Positions 34,048-45,494 of a stretch of DNA of 64,000 nucleotides are shown piece by piece. The position numbers and the translations under genes were made by a program. How positions within the stretch are numbered: the first letter of the stretch is position 1; every line of letters starts with the position of its first letter. Under the pieces are notes generated by a model. That model was not told the origin of the DNA. It searched no databases and saw only the letters and a list, made by a program, of their open reading frames with translations. Source of the DNA: Megaustenia siamemsis (lineage: Eukaryota; Mollusca; Gastropoda; Stylommatophora; Ariophantidae); NCBI GenBank assembly GCA_032433765.1, contig JAVIAB010000059.1, forward strand, positions 58,435,103-58,499,102, written 5' to 3'.

Positions 34048-34499
34048 GTGTCGCTGACATAGTGGGAAAACTCGCCATTGGTTACTTCGCCGATCTGGGT
34101 TATCTCAGACCAATCAGAATCGTCTGCATGACCCAGTTCACTGTGGGCACGATGTGTCAGTTTACAATGTTCTATAAAGGCTTCGGTGCCATGGCAACGA
34201 TGGCAACCATCTTCGGACTGACCGCCGGTATCGTTCAGGCGCTTCTAACGCCTATGGTAATTGAGATGGTTGGACTTCAATACCTAGCTCAAATTACTCC
34301 AATATATTTTCTGGTCAGTGGTGTGTCAACATGCATTTTTAATATTTCCGTTGGAGTGATTCGTGATGCTACAGGCTCTTTCACAGGTGCGTTCAACTTT
34401 CTAGGAACAACGATGTTGATAAGTTTTGTCTTGCTCTTGTTGGAGCCAGTGTTTGTTCGGCGCAGAGACAAAGCTCCAGCTCAAATAATAGTTACGTGA
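34048..34499 (+). CDS. Transporter copy 2, coding exon 2
   Basis: Last exon of the copy 2 SLC16-like transporter, after the acceptor 'tatccctccag'. It reads GVADIVGKLAIGYFADLGY and then four more hydrophobic segments to 'LLLEPVFVRRRDK', ending at the TGA 34497-34499. Unlike copy 1 the frame is intact. It ends about 18 residues earlier than the copy 1 tail. The transcript would still carry the exon 1 TGA. Confidence 0.88.
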
Positions 34500-34800
34500 A
34501 AGTATCTTCACTGATAAACAGCAGTTCAGTATGAAACAAAAAAAAACCCAGTTACTAATTTGTTATAACCAAAGAGACGCTGCCATCGTCGTTTTTAAAA
34601 TAATTATTTTGTGAACTTAACATTGAATTGCAAAAGTGTTTCTTTATACTTTATGTCTAGTCAGTTCAGTTTTGCTTCCAGCCAGCTTGACTATCTGCAA
34701 TATTTACTTTTTTCATTTTAATATGGAATATATTAATGACAAATTGTATTTCTGAGGGTTTATTCCTTTGTTGTGATCTGAGAACAGGACTGCAACACTC
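34500..34800 (+). other. 3' UTR and flank of transporter copy 2
   Basis: Similar to 10735-10980 after copy 1: both contain 'aataattattttgtgaact'. It supports duplication of the whole transcription unit. 34800-35060 shows a poly(A) tract at 34988-35006 and nothing else. Confidence 0.6.
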
Positions 34801-35069
34801 TCAAAACGATAAGAACACAAACAGAAACAACCCGGCAAGACAAGTACAGACCTTGTATTGTTGACCCATGCTGGTCTAAATATCTAAACGCATATCAATA
34901 TGAGCTCGCTGAAGAATAAGAAGAATTTGAGGACGGATATAGCAAATTCGTAGATGGAATTGATAGGGGTAGCTAGTTTCTCCTACAAAAAAAAAAAAAA
35001 AAAAAAAACCGGTCCATAAAAAATCCTCATGTAACCTCCCTAAAACGAAAGACAGAAACACACACTCTT

Positions 35070-36010
35070 CAACCTGGAGAAGGGTGCGCACATTTGAGAG
35101 CAGAGGCAATGGCACACCACACAGCCATACAAACTCGCAACACACAAGAGATCACAGGTCCAAATTTGTCATACTCTCTGATGGTCAGTCATACATGCAA
35201 TGTCGTGCCCGAAATAGGAAAACCTCATCCAAGAAAAAAAGAACAATATATGTTGTTGTTCTTCTTTCCTTCCTCATTTGCAATTCAACGTCGGAGGGAG
35301 ATATAATTTGAGGTCCTTTGCTCTTCTGTTGTTCTCTCCTGCTGTTATGTTTCCTAGTATTTATAATATTCCATCAATCCACCCTTTTCGTTGTCGGCCC
35401 CATGGTTCTGGTGTTCTTTGGCGTTTATTGAAGGCTCGTTGTGTTGTTTCTTTGTTTATCTTTCTGCCTTATCACGTGGCTAAACCATTGTATCTGTTGT
35501 TTATATTTGTATTCCTTGGCGGTAATTATTCCTGGCTTTTTTTTTTCTCAGTTTTTCATTTCTGATCTTATCCTTCTGGCTGTTTCATGCACTTCGTCTA
35601 AATTGTTGTTAGACGAATGACAGGAAACATGTTCCGACATGGAAAAGACAGAAGTAGTTCAGCAGTGGATCCCAGCTGACTGTGGCATCCAAGGAAATGA
35701 GAAAGCATATGAACTCGAAAAAGCAGATGGGAGTCTTCAACAGTCCAATCAACTCACGAACCCCAAAGAAAAGAAGACAATTCTGGAACAACATACAAAA
35801 CAGAATGGAGGAAGTTGCATGGATAATATGAGCCAGAACATGACAGTTTAATAGATTCAGCAGACATGAACAGACTAAGATAGTTAGGTCACTGTGGCAT
35901 CTGAGCACATCTACACAAGATATCACTCAGTGACTTCGCAACACGTGACCGTGGAGCATCCAAACGAACTCCAGAACATACACTACAGGACTGCACTACG
36001 CTCAATAATA
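35070..36010 (+). mobile_element. LINE family G RNase H fragment, split
   Basis: 35070-35235 reads 'LRAEAMAHHTAIQT', an RNase H helix. 35640-35850 reads 'QQWIPADCGIQGNEKA', the RNase H C-terminal motif. A family H segment separates the parts. Stops and frame changes show decay. Family G has a better copy at 47870-48822. Confidence 0.7.
35240..35460 (-). mobile_element. LINE family H 3' end inside LINE G
   Basis: Inverted family H 3' end ('cttctttccttcctcattt' to 'gcgtttattgaaggctcg') lying between the two RNase H pieces of family G. Confidence 0.65.
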
Positions 36011-36158
36011 ATATATAACCTTTTTTTTATATATTTTTATCCCCTAAGAACACAAATATAGCCCACAAAAACAACACTGTATGACAATAGTGGAGAACCG
36101 GTGATCACCTCATACGCACCATCTTTATTGTGACCCAAACTTGCCTAAATGTCTAAAT

Positions 36159-36897
36159 CAGAGGTGGGGAACCTATGGCCCGCGGGTCAGAACCGGCCCG
36201 TCAAACTATTTTGACCGACTCTTGTACTTGATTTGAAAAATAAAAAAAAAATAACCCACAATGCACACAAATTCAGAACCCGGTTAGAAAAAATAGTAAT
36301 TTGATTAAGGAATTCGCCAAAACGAAATAATTTGTATAATATCTTTGATCTATTAGTCACTACGTGCTACAAGCCAAAACTTCCAAGTTCACTCGTTGTC
36401 TTTGACGATGGACACTATTCCGTCAGGCAATTCTTTTAATGTCACTGATTAGTCGACATCGCAATAGTGGTGTGGCCCTCTTTGTTCGTGCAGAATCGCT
36501 TGTGAATGTAAATTATATAATCTATATAATGGTTTCATGAAGCGATGGTATTTGGGCCTCGGAGTTATCATAGTTTTCAGATCTGGCCCTCGGAGTCATC
36601 ATGGTTTTCAGATCAATCCCTCGGAGTCATCATAGTTTTCAGATCTGGCCCTCGGAGTCATCATGATTTTCAGATCTGATCCTCGGAATCATCATAGTTT
36701 TGAGATCTGACCCTCGGAGTCATCATGGTTTTCAGATCAATCCCTCGCAGTCATCATAGTTTCCAGATCTGGCACCTTCGAGTCATCATAGTTTTCAGAT
36801 CTGGCCCTCGGAGTCATCATAGTTTTCAGATCTGGACCTCGGAGTCATCATAGTTTTCAGATCTGATCCTCAGAAAATAACAGATTGCCAACCCCTG
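36159..36897. mobile_element. Non-autonomous hAT-type element
   Basis: Terminal inverted repeats 'cagaggtggggaacc' at the left and the complement of 'caggggttggcaat' at the right have the CAG-GGTGG..AACC form typical of hAT elements. The 8-bp flanks gtctaaat (36151-36158) and atctaaat (36898-36905) match at 7 of 8 places, the expected TSD size. No transposase is encoded in the 739 bp. Removing it restores a continuous sequence resembling the flank at 34860. Confidence 0.82.
36545..36872. repeat. Minisatellite, 31-bp unit, inside the hAT element
   Basis: About 10 units around 'cctcggagtcatcatagttt' followed by 'tcagatctggc'. It makes up nearly half of the element. Confidence 0.93.
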
Positions 36898-36905
36898 ATC
36901 TAAAT

Positions 36906-37219
36906 GGATAGAAAATAGCTGATCGCGCAGGAAGGAAACAAATCCTCTCCAGTCGAATCAACTAAAATAAATGGGTACTTGATCTTTAGTTATAGAAGGA
37001 AAGCACTTCGAGGAGAGAGTGTTCAGACTCGTTCATCTAAATTACTTTGCTGGAGAATTGAGACACTATGTTCCAAAGACATTCATGTTTTAGTGTTTGT
37101 GTACATTTTGTTATTAAAGTCACACACAGTCTCCAATGTAAGGCTAGGAAAAGATAAAGAATCGCAGCATGTGAGGGGATCTGCTTAAAAGAACGATTAT
37201 TGTCACCAAAAAGTGACAT
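36906..37219. other. Unassigned interval
   Basis: No recognisable gene or repeat. Confidence 0.3.
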
Positions 37220-38300
37220 TTTACATTTTCTCTCTTATACTCTTCGTTCCGTTAAGTGCGCGTGAATGCGTGTTGTCGCTAGTTTACGACATAACCGCTG
37301 TATCAGCGCCTTTGGGCCTGATACATCCATCTTCGGGATAAGTGGGTAGATTTGCTTAATTTTTGCTTGGGCAACTTCCATGTTGGTCTGTTCTTTTCGA
37401 CTTTAAACTGTTACGGGTCATTTAACATACTCGAGTGCGCACGCGTCCTCCTGTTATTTGCCGTTTTTTCCGAGATGGCTAGACATCGGATCTCACTACC
37501 TAGAAATGGCTAGACATCGGATCTCACTACCCAGAGATGGATAGATATATGATCTCACTACCTAGAGATGGCTAGACATAGGATCTCTCTACCCAGAGAT
37601 GGATAGATATATGATCTCACTACCTAGAGATGGCTAGACATCGGATCTCACTACCCAGAGATGGATAGATATATGATCTCACTACCTAGAGATGGCTAGA
37701 CATCGGATCTCACTACCCAGAGATGGATAGATATATGATCTCACTACCTAGAGATGGCTGGACATAGGATCTCTCTACCCAGAGATGGATAGATATATGA
37801 TCTCACTACCTAGAGACGGCTAGACATAGGATCTCTCTACCCAGAGATGGATAGATATATGATCTCACTACCTAGAGATGGCTAGACATCGGATCTCACT
37901 ACCCAGAGATGGATAGATATATGATCTCACTACCTAGAGATGGCTAGACATAGGATCTCACTACGCAGAGATGGCTAGACATCGGATCTCACTACCCAGA
38001 GATGGCTAGACTTCGGATCTCACTACCCAGAGATGGCTAGACTTTGGATCTCACTACGCAGAGATGGCTAGACATAGGATCTCACTACGCAGAGATGGCT
38101 AGACTTCGGATCTCACTACGCAGAGATGGCTAGACATCGGATCTCACTACCTAGAGATGGCTAGACTTCGGATCTCACTACCTAGTTACCGGGGAACGTT
38201 AAATCGACGAAGAAACCACGGGTTCGATTTATGTAAAAATCCAACTAAATTTTTTGGTGGAAATCAACCCAGGTCCTTCCTGTCCAGGAGCCGACGTATG
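37220..38300 (-). repeat. SINE S4-like element expanded by an internal array
   Basis: Left part (37220-37474) and right part (38186-38300) match the two halves of the element at 47000-47425. Shared landmarks are the 'gttgtcgctagtt' and 'gatacatccatcttc' type sequence on the left and 'ggtggaaatcaacccaggtc' on the right. In the 47-kb copy these parts are joined through one unit. Here about 23 units intervene. Confidence 0.75.
37475..38185. repeat. Minisatellite, 31-bp unit in 62-bp dimers
   Basis: Two unit types, one with 'gagatggctagacatcggat' and one with 'gagatggatagatatatgat', both ending 'ctcactac'. They alternate strictly from about 37530 to 37950, then only the first type continues. That is a higher-order repeat with a homogeneous right side. 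Confidence 0.95.
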
Positions 38301-38424
38301 TCTATGTGTATATTACTCTTATGTAATTCTCGTCTTACGTAATTTTGTTGGAAATAAACTATGCATCAAACACATAGAGGCACATACAATAAAGCAATTC
38401 AACCACTTTGTAAGCAAAGAATCT

Positions 38425-38755
38425 ATCCAGCTATGATTGCGTGTCTCCAAGTACGGAAGGGAAAAAAAGCAGATTAGCAGAAAAAAAAAATAACAAAACA
38501 AATTCCTGCAGCGATGTGGACTAACAACTGTCAATACCACACACTTTCCCCAGAATATCAGAGTGCAGCTTCCCATCACGCTTTACGACATACTCGATGG
38601 CTGAAACATTTTCTTCTGTTTGTGACTGTATCATTGTGAGCTAACTAGGCAGAGACCTGTCCATTACCTGGCATTAATGCCCAATCTTGTCTCTATATCT
38701 GCGTGTTTTTCTCCCAATTTACCACTGTCTGAAGTTTTTTTCTTAGTTCAGTTAA
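38425..38755 (-). mobile_element. LINE 3'-end repeat J
   Basis: Minus strand reads 'DRSLWRKLVSQ'-type sequence and then 'EYVVKRDGKLHSDILGKV', in the style of a LINE C-terminus. Partial copies lie at 12165 and 13925. Confidence 0.5.
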
Positions 38756-38774
38756 GTCGACAAAGTTAAGCTCC

Positions 38775-38950
38775 TGTCCTGAATGGTTCGATCCCCAGCA
38801 GTGGCGGATATTTTTTTCGGACTGACAAGGATCCGGGGTTCACCCAGCCTATAAAAATGGGTACCAGTGATTTTTCTGGGAAGTAAGGACTGTCTGGCAT
38901 GATACCGACCACATCACCCAAAAATGTGCTGTGGTCATAGACAAATATTT
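38775..38950 (+). repeat. SINE S2, 5' and 3' incomplete
   Basis: Contains the B-box 'ggttcgatccccagcagtgg' and the S2 body to 'aaaatgtgctgtggtcatag'. The A-box head and the extreme 3' end are missing. Confidence 0.78.
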
Positions 38951-39186
38951 ATATTCGAGCTATGGACTAAGCAATGTTTAAATTGAAAACCACGATATAT
39001 GTTATTGCAGCGAGTTGGCAGATTTTTGAAAATGTTTTCAAGGGTTTGAACATAAATGTTTGTTCACAGTTCGTTAACCTTCGCTGTAGATAAAGTCGTT
39101 AATTAGATGGCTTCGTTTCGGACGTTTGGTAGCTAAGGACCTAACTTGTGCAAACGGATGGCATTGGCTAGTATCATTTTGAATCT
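38951..39186. other. Unassigned interval before the Cys-rich gene
   Basis: AT-rich. No signal peptide or earlier exon could be identified with confidence. Confidence 0.3.
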
Positions 39187-40049
39187 ATGAAGTGGGCTCA
39201 TTTTGTGTTTAACTCAAAAGCATATGTGCTTTTTAACCAAAGACCTTTTTTTTGGGTACTCAATGAAGATATCCCCGATGGAAGAATAAATTGTACTATT
39301 AGTCCCATAAATGATTCGCTTCCAGAGGTTTATGATGTAAAAACAAAGCAGTTTTGTCATTGCAAGTGAATAATGTCCACACCTATAATTGGTCAGGATT
39401 GTGTAGCAGCAGCAGCTTTATAGCGAACACAGAAAACATCACAGGATTGTGCTATTCTGAAACAGCTATGCCATGCTACCCTAGAATTGCCTTTAATGGG
39501 TTTACTGTGACCACAAACCACTCTCCATGTGTGTGCCACATATTTACACCCCAGAAAGAAACATTAAATATAACAACATCATGTGCCGCCTGTGATATTA
39601 ATGACCACAGACCAGGAGCCTCCTGTATGATTGATACAACTGTTGCACCAAGCATTTCATCAGCAGAGCCATATCTATGGAATGTTAATCTGACATTGTT
39701 CTTGAATGATGTCCAAGTTAATGAGACATCAGAATCGTGTGGCAGCAGCTACAAGACGGGAGCAGAGAGCATCATCAAGTTCTGCTGCTATAAAGGAGAC
39801 TTGCCTTGCTATCCCAGAATTGCCTTCAATGGGATCACTGTAGTTGAAAACTTCTCCTCTTGTGTAAACTACACATTCACATCCAAGAGTGAATCAGTGA
39901 AGGTCACAAAATCATATTCTCTCTGTGGTTTTACTAACTACAGGTCATGTGGCTTCTGTTGGATTGGAAATGATAACTTACCACCACTGTGTATCTATAT
40001 GTTTGGAATTGGAGTCATCAATGTGGCCTCACATCATCAAGTGCTATGA
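39187..40049 (+). pseudogene. Cys-rich protein with two related modules, frameshifted
   Basis: I do not recognise the family. Two overlapping frames (39187-39369 and 39354-40049) probably belong to one gene broken near 39355, since '...SLQVNNVHTYNWSGLC' continues the first part. Two modules of about 95-100 residues follow: one from about 39360 to 39640, the other from about 39680 to 39965. Both contain an early C, then 'PCYPRIAFNG[F/I]TV', then a Cys near 'FT' and a C-x(2)-C or C-x-C pair before a final Cys. Several N-glycosylation sequons are present (NVNLT, NETS, NFSS, NYTF). This suggests extracellular, disulphide-bonded modules. The sequence loses similarity near 40010 and runs into repeat R4. 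It could be an exon cluster of a surface protein or a decayed copy. Confidence 0.55.
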
Positions 40050-40500
40050 CGATCATCATTTTCGGGAGGACGTGAACTCCCATGGTATATGGTGGATAGG
40101 CGGTAGGAACCATTGAAGGCTATGTCTGAACAGTGTTCCTTCTTGCAGTTTCCTCATATTCCAAGTCCGGCTTGTTGCAGGAGCTACTGAGTTAAGTGCT
40201 CTGTGCACACCGTGAGCTGTGTGTCTCATCCGTTTTGATCCTGCTTCGATATCCCGCTTGTTTACGATGAATGATGATATCGTATGACAGGGAACAGTTG
40301 GCTGTGTTCACTTTCTGCGCGGTTTCGCCTTATGTCTTTTGGCGTGTGCTGAGTCTGCTACGATGGGGACTACAGTTACCTTTCTTTGTTTGGGAGATGA
40401 GTTAGTAATTCGGATGATTCCACTGGCACGGGCGGTTGAGCAATTATGGATTTTAATTCGTTTGCCGTGATACCGGGGCCTTCCATAACCAATAACCAAT
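40048..40500 (-). repeat. Dispersed repeat R4, inverted
   Basis: Starts with the complement of 'cgcctatccaccatatacc' (40084) and ends with that of 'ggttatggaaggccccgg' (40490). Confidence 0.75.
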
Positions 40501-40504
40501 AATC

Positions 40505-40580
40505 AATAATATGTTCACTATTATAGCACCATATTCCCCATACGCCTTACAAGGTGTGGAGGGAACCTTTACTTTTACTA
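40505..40580 (+). repeat. SINE S2 3' end
   Basis: Only the last part: 'caccatattccccatacgcc' through 'aaggtgtggagggaacc'. Confidence 0.65.
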
Positions 40581-41104
40581 AGTCGACAGGTCATACTGAC
40601 TGCATATCGAAAAGCCCATACATGTAAAGATCCCTCCCTAAGTATATCCACCAACATACTATTCTATTTATAGAATCAGTTTCACCGCGGTTTGGGTGTC
40701 CCCATACCCGCTGGACTGGCTGTCCCAGCATTTCTCGAAGCGTATACAGATTAACTTTTCCTGTAATGTATTAATTGTAGATATATCTGCTTTTCGTACT
40801 AAGCACTCCGGATACGACCAGACCCCATCTCCACCTCTAGACTCATCAGTCTCTCAATATATACATCATTGCCCTATTCACCTCCTTTTCTCTTAAGGAA
40901 TTAAGAACAAACTTGGCGATGTCCTCGATTGTTCAAGTAAGACCATACACATTAGCTGCCAGCAAGCTATAATTTCTAATAACATTTGGAAAATTTCAAA
41001 TGTTTTTAACAAATGTTTACTGCGTAATAGCGTTTTGAAGTTGGGCACATGATTTGAAACGAACTATAATTGGCTATTTTATTGTTTGTACACCAGAGTG
41101 CGTT
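40581..41104. other. Unassigned interval
   Basis: No gene or family recognised. Confidence 0.3.
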
Positions 41105-41312
41105 AGGGGTAGGGTTCGATCCCAACCTACTGCTTCCGGTTCACCCAGCCTTTAATGGGTACCGGTTTTTTTTCTGAGAAAATAAAGCGGCACGGGCGTA
41201 ATACCGACCACATTAATCCAGAAATCATGTGCCGAAGGTCTGTAAAATTTATGGTCACTAACACCATATTCCCTATACGCCACTTGGCGTGACGGGGGTA
41301 CTTTACTTTTTT
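41105..41312 (+). repeat. SINE S1, head truncated
   Basis: Starts at the B-box 'ggtagggttcgatccc' and runs to 'ggcgtgacgggggtacttt'. The short direct repeat acaccag lies on both sides. Confidence 0.8.
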
Positions 41313-41329
41313 ACACCAGCGTACATTGG

Positions 41330-44220
41330 ACTGTACACCGAGGTTAAGGTGCTCAATGTATAGCCACCTAAGAGCTGCATCCACTTCTTCCGCGGCCACT
41401 ATCTGTTCATCCTCTGTAGCATACTTTGTGAGTCCATAACTAAGACTGCGCGACCCACGTTCTGTGTAACCAAGTATGTTATCGTCGCCACATCTGTTTT
41501 TATCCCCATTCTCATGCTGAACACCGTAATACTTCAACTGCCAGATTCCCTAGCCACTTCTCTGCCATGTTGGTATGCCACAAAACCCCAACCGCTCCGC
41601 TGTCCGTTGAGTACATAACCATCAGTTTTGACGATAGGATCCTGAGGTGACGACACTTTTTTTCCATTGATTCCCTTATTACAACATATTACATACCCCG
41701 GTAGCACCATAGTTGCCTCACTCCCTGCCGCGGTGAATAATTACTTTGGTTAGCCTCTTTTCTTTTCGCTGTTATTTCTTCCCAATCCTTGCCAGCCCAA
41801 ATGTAATTCAGATAATATACTTTCCCAAGGCCCCCCCATCGAGTTCGTTTTTCAGTGTGGAGGCGATCACCCGTCTGTCTCTTCCCTGCCGACAAACTAT
41901 AATATCATCAGCAAACGTCATAGTTCTTCCCTTCCCATCCAGCTGTTGTTCCTTGATTGTTATTGTGTACACGTTAACACGTTAAATAGAACTGGTGACA
42001 AAGGTGAGTCTTGTGGGCTGCCCTGGAGAAATGGATGTTGGCTCGGATGACCATCTGAGTATCATCCTCCTAAGACACAGTGCTACAGCGATCCATCTGA
42101 CGAAGATGAGGTTCACAACCAGTTTGAGGAGCATGCGCATGAGGTACTCAAATGGTACCTTGTTGTATGCATCTTCTAGATCTATTGCAGCCGCACATAT
42201 CTCCTCTCGTCTTTGGACGCCCCCTTCGAGGACGCCATAGAGGAATACTGTCGCATTGAGTCATGTCACTTTGTTATATCTATAACCTCTGAGTGTGGGT
42301 GGGAATGCGTTTATTTGTTCATGGTCATAAGTGAGTACTCGGCAAACATTTTCTTCAGTACTTGTCCACAGTGTTCTGCATCGTGATGATTCTGCAGGCA
42401 CTGATCTGAGAATGGTCCTTGTTTAATTTCGTCAGAGGTAGGAAATAACTGTGTAACCACTCCTCCTTAATCTGACCACTTTGAATTTTAAACTCTTCGG
42501 CCAGTTCCTCCACGTCTTCGTCATCTAAATCGCTTATGTCGTCATATCGAATATAATACAGGGGACTGGTTGGTCTCGAAGCAAGACGCCGGCCTCGAGA
42601 CCCAGAGGTTGTGGGTTCAAATCCTGACTGCACCAGTTGGGATTTCTATCTATGATTTCTCTCTGCGGCAACCACCCTGGTCTCAGCAGTGAGGCCTGGC
42701 TTGAAACGTCAATTACTCATTGACGAAAAAAATATGAGTACCTCCGAAGACAGAGTTATCTGTCTGTTCGGTGAGGGACCCCTGTGCACACGGTTGCCAG
42801 GGATAAATGGATTAACATGCAAAATTCAGTTCCTAGCTAGTCTCTAGGGACTTCGTCAGAGGTCAAAGCTGGCGAACGCAAAAAAAAAAGAAAAAAATTT
42901 GGACCATGAACAGTGTTGCGTGACCTTTTAAGTGTTGTGCGAATGGCATCGGTTATGATCGTAAGGTCTTCTCTCAACATTACCTCTTTACACAATTCTG
43001 AGAGTGACCCCTGTATCCTCATTCAAACAGCATCATTTCTTTGGCCAGTCTACTGAATGTAGCGCGCAAGCAGAGCCTTACCTTTGCTCTCATCAGATTT
43101 GTGCCATGTCTGGCCTGTACTCTGGAGTCCAGGAATCCCCTGCGCCTGATATTCATGCTCTGATGAAGGCGCCTTAATGTGGCGAGGGAATTTTCTGAGA
43201 ACACTTTCTTTCTGAAATCATCTCACTTGGTATCCTTAACCTGCTTAGCGCATAGTTTAAAGGTGCATCATTTTATTATCACCATCTTCTTTCATACTCT
43301 TCAAGATCTCAGGTTGTCTTCTTCCATTCTTCACGACTTTCTGCTATGTCTTGGCCTATTGTCTCTTGTTCTGCCATGCTTCCTCGACCTCTTCGTCCCA
43401 CCAGGGCGGATGCATCCATCTCTCTTGCCTTCTACGAGAGGCGCTCTGTATGCTATGTTTTTATTTTGACAATGACGTCATGTTCTGTGCTCTCATTAAT
43501 AAATGTGTTGAGCTTGCCTTTCTGACTTCTATTTCTTCCCGTTGCTATTAGCATACCACATGAATAATGATCACTTCTATGAAAATGCAGTACACTCCCC
43601 TTGCATACTGATGCAGACGTGGAAGACACCAGTGCCAAGTCTATGACACTATCAGAGTCACCAATGAAACAATCAGAGTCCCTTGATCGAGTGGCAATTC
43701 TGGTTGTCCTTCCATTATTCAAGCAAACTAAATCGGCCGACACCAGTACTTCCTATAGGTCTTCTCCCTGCTTGTTGGTTAAAACCTTACTCCACTGGTT
43801 GCTTCTTGCATTAAAATCTCCGCAGCAAATGATATTCTACTCTTCGAGCTCAAAGAACGTCTGTCATCGTTGTGTGTCCACTTTCCCATCGAGGCTGATC
43901 CATTTACATTTCTAGTTTCCCTTCCCATAACACGCGCTCCCCGCCCCCTAAACAATAAAGATCGTTTACCATCTGATGATAACACTAAGCTTCTTTTTAT
44001 AGCTTTAGTTTCCATTAGAACGTCCTCACTACTCAATTTGGCTATTCTTGGTATCTCACAAATGTCCCCACTTGGTGAAGGATGAACACCTCTGTAGTAG
44101 ATTATATTAAGAGAAAGAATATTATAAATTTGAAGACAAATTCCATGAATGTACATCGTGATAGTAGGCCCCGCAAACAGTTTACTCAGAATCAAACACG
44201 CGTTATGCTTCACCGCTTCC
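41330..44220 (-). mobile_element. LINE family F (endonuclease plus RT), decayed
   Basis: Read from 44220 downward. 43779-44213 holds an endonuclease region with 'VHPSPSGDICEIPRIAKL' and a degenerate GDFNA-type box ('FAAEILMQEATSG'). 43453-43743 continues with 'LVCLNNGRTTRIATRSRDSD' and 'SVIDLALVSS', the APE-type endonuclease end. Below SINE S3, 42355-42560 holds the RT entry 'SACRIITMQNTVDKY'. 42000-42240 holds 'AAIDLEDAYNKVPFEYLM' and a Q-GSP-LSPVLFN box. 41850-41990 holds 'FADDIIVCRQGRDRR', the catalytic box. All frames are interrupted. This is an APE-type LINE whose 3' RNase H region is seen at 45495. Confidence 0.82.
42561..42865 (+). repeat. SINE S3 inside LINE F
   Basis: Complete S3: head 'ggggactggttggtctcgaa', B-box 'gggttcaaatcctgac', end 'tagctagtctctaggg'. 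It divides the LINE F RT entry segment from the linker. Confidence 0.9.
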
Positions 44221-44290
44221 GAAACTCTCTGTTTAGAATATCCGCATGCCCCAAATGAAGATTACACGCCCGTAAGATACGTCCGCGCTC

Positions 44291-44302
44291 CTCTCTCTCT
44301 CT

Positions 44303-44345
<43 letters not shown>
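44291..44345. repeat. (CT)n microsatellite
   Basis: About 27 CT steps with two CG interruptions. Confidence 0.97.
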
Positions 44346-44348
<3 letters not shown>

Positions 44349-44449
44349 GGTTATAAAATGTTAATGTTCAGTCCCTCAAATTTAAGATCACCATTTTATG
44401 TAATAGATGAAAAAATGCGTTCTTATATTTGTATGAAATAAAATGTTTT

Positions 44450-45060
44450 AAATAAAAAAGACCCCATCAAATTATATAATTTGTAAACCTCTGAATCAAA
44501 GTCATTGGCCCATAATAGCTGTTCCAACGTTTCCTTTTTCCTCGTGACCCATTACCGATACGGAGAAGAGAAGGTAAGATAAATGCAGTGTTAACAATAC
44601 TCATCCCTAGCCTGTTTTCTGTAAACCTTTACATAAGTACTGATTTCTGCTATGGTTTCATTAGTGTGTTAGGTACTATATAGTCTTTTTGAAGGATTGT
44701 CAACGTTGGTGTAACACTACTTGTAAGGTATTTATTAGAATTTGTAGGTGGGCGTTGCCGTGAAATGCGACGGAAGGGACATAACGCACTTGACAGTAAA
44801 GCCCATTGGAATCGTCACGAGCCGATCGAGTTAGAGTTAATATTTTATCATGGATTGATTTAATAACTAAATATAGTTTTACATTTATTGAAGGCTGTTG
44901 TTTGTCCACTAGTGTCGATAACAAACTGTCTGTGGTGGTTTTCTGTGTTCGTGGACAGTTAAACATGGACCCATGGGTGTCTGCTGGAATGAGGGAATCG
45001 ATTTGTTGTTATCTTGTAGGGTCGATGATGTTTTAAAATCTAACTTGCGAAGTGAAAGTT
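44450..45060 (+). repeat. Duplicated block, copy 2
   Basis: Colinear with 15240-15725 and with the short stretch just before the satellite at 16200. It lacks the LINE H segments that interrupt copy 1. Confidence 0.65.
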
Positions 45061-45064
45061 TCAG

Positions 45065-45480
45065 AGTTTGCTAACCAGCTAGCCAGTTAATTAGCTAGCT
45101 ATGTAATTAAGTTTGAAACTATTTAGTTAGCTAGCTAGTTAGTTTAGTTAGTTAGCCTGGTAGCTACTTCGTTAGCTAGCTAGTTAGTTAGTTTAGTTAG
45201 TTAGCCTGGTAGCTACTTCGTTAGCTAGCTAGTTAGTTAGTTTAGTTAGTTAGCCTGGTAGCTACTTCGTTAGCTAGCTAGTTAGTTAGCCTGGTAGCTA
45301 CTTCGTTAGCTAGCTAGTTAGTTAGCCTGGTAGCTACTTCGTTAGCTAGCTAGTTAGTTAGCATGGTAGCTACTTCGTTAGCTAGCTAGTTAGTTAGTTA
45401 GCCTGGTAGCTACTTCGTTAGCTAGCTTGTTAGTTAGTTTAGTTAGTTATTTAGTTAATTGGTTAGTTAGTTGAGTTATT
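45065..45480. repeat. TTAGCTAGC satellite, about 36-bp unit
   Basis: About nine units of 'cctggtagctacttcgttag' followed by 'ctagctagttagtta'. Related in word content to the 16215 satellite and in the same position relative to the duplicated block. Confidence 0.94.
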
Positions 45481-45494
45481 GAGTTATTAGCGGG

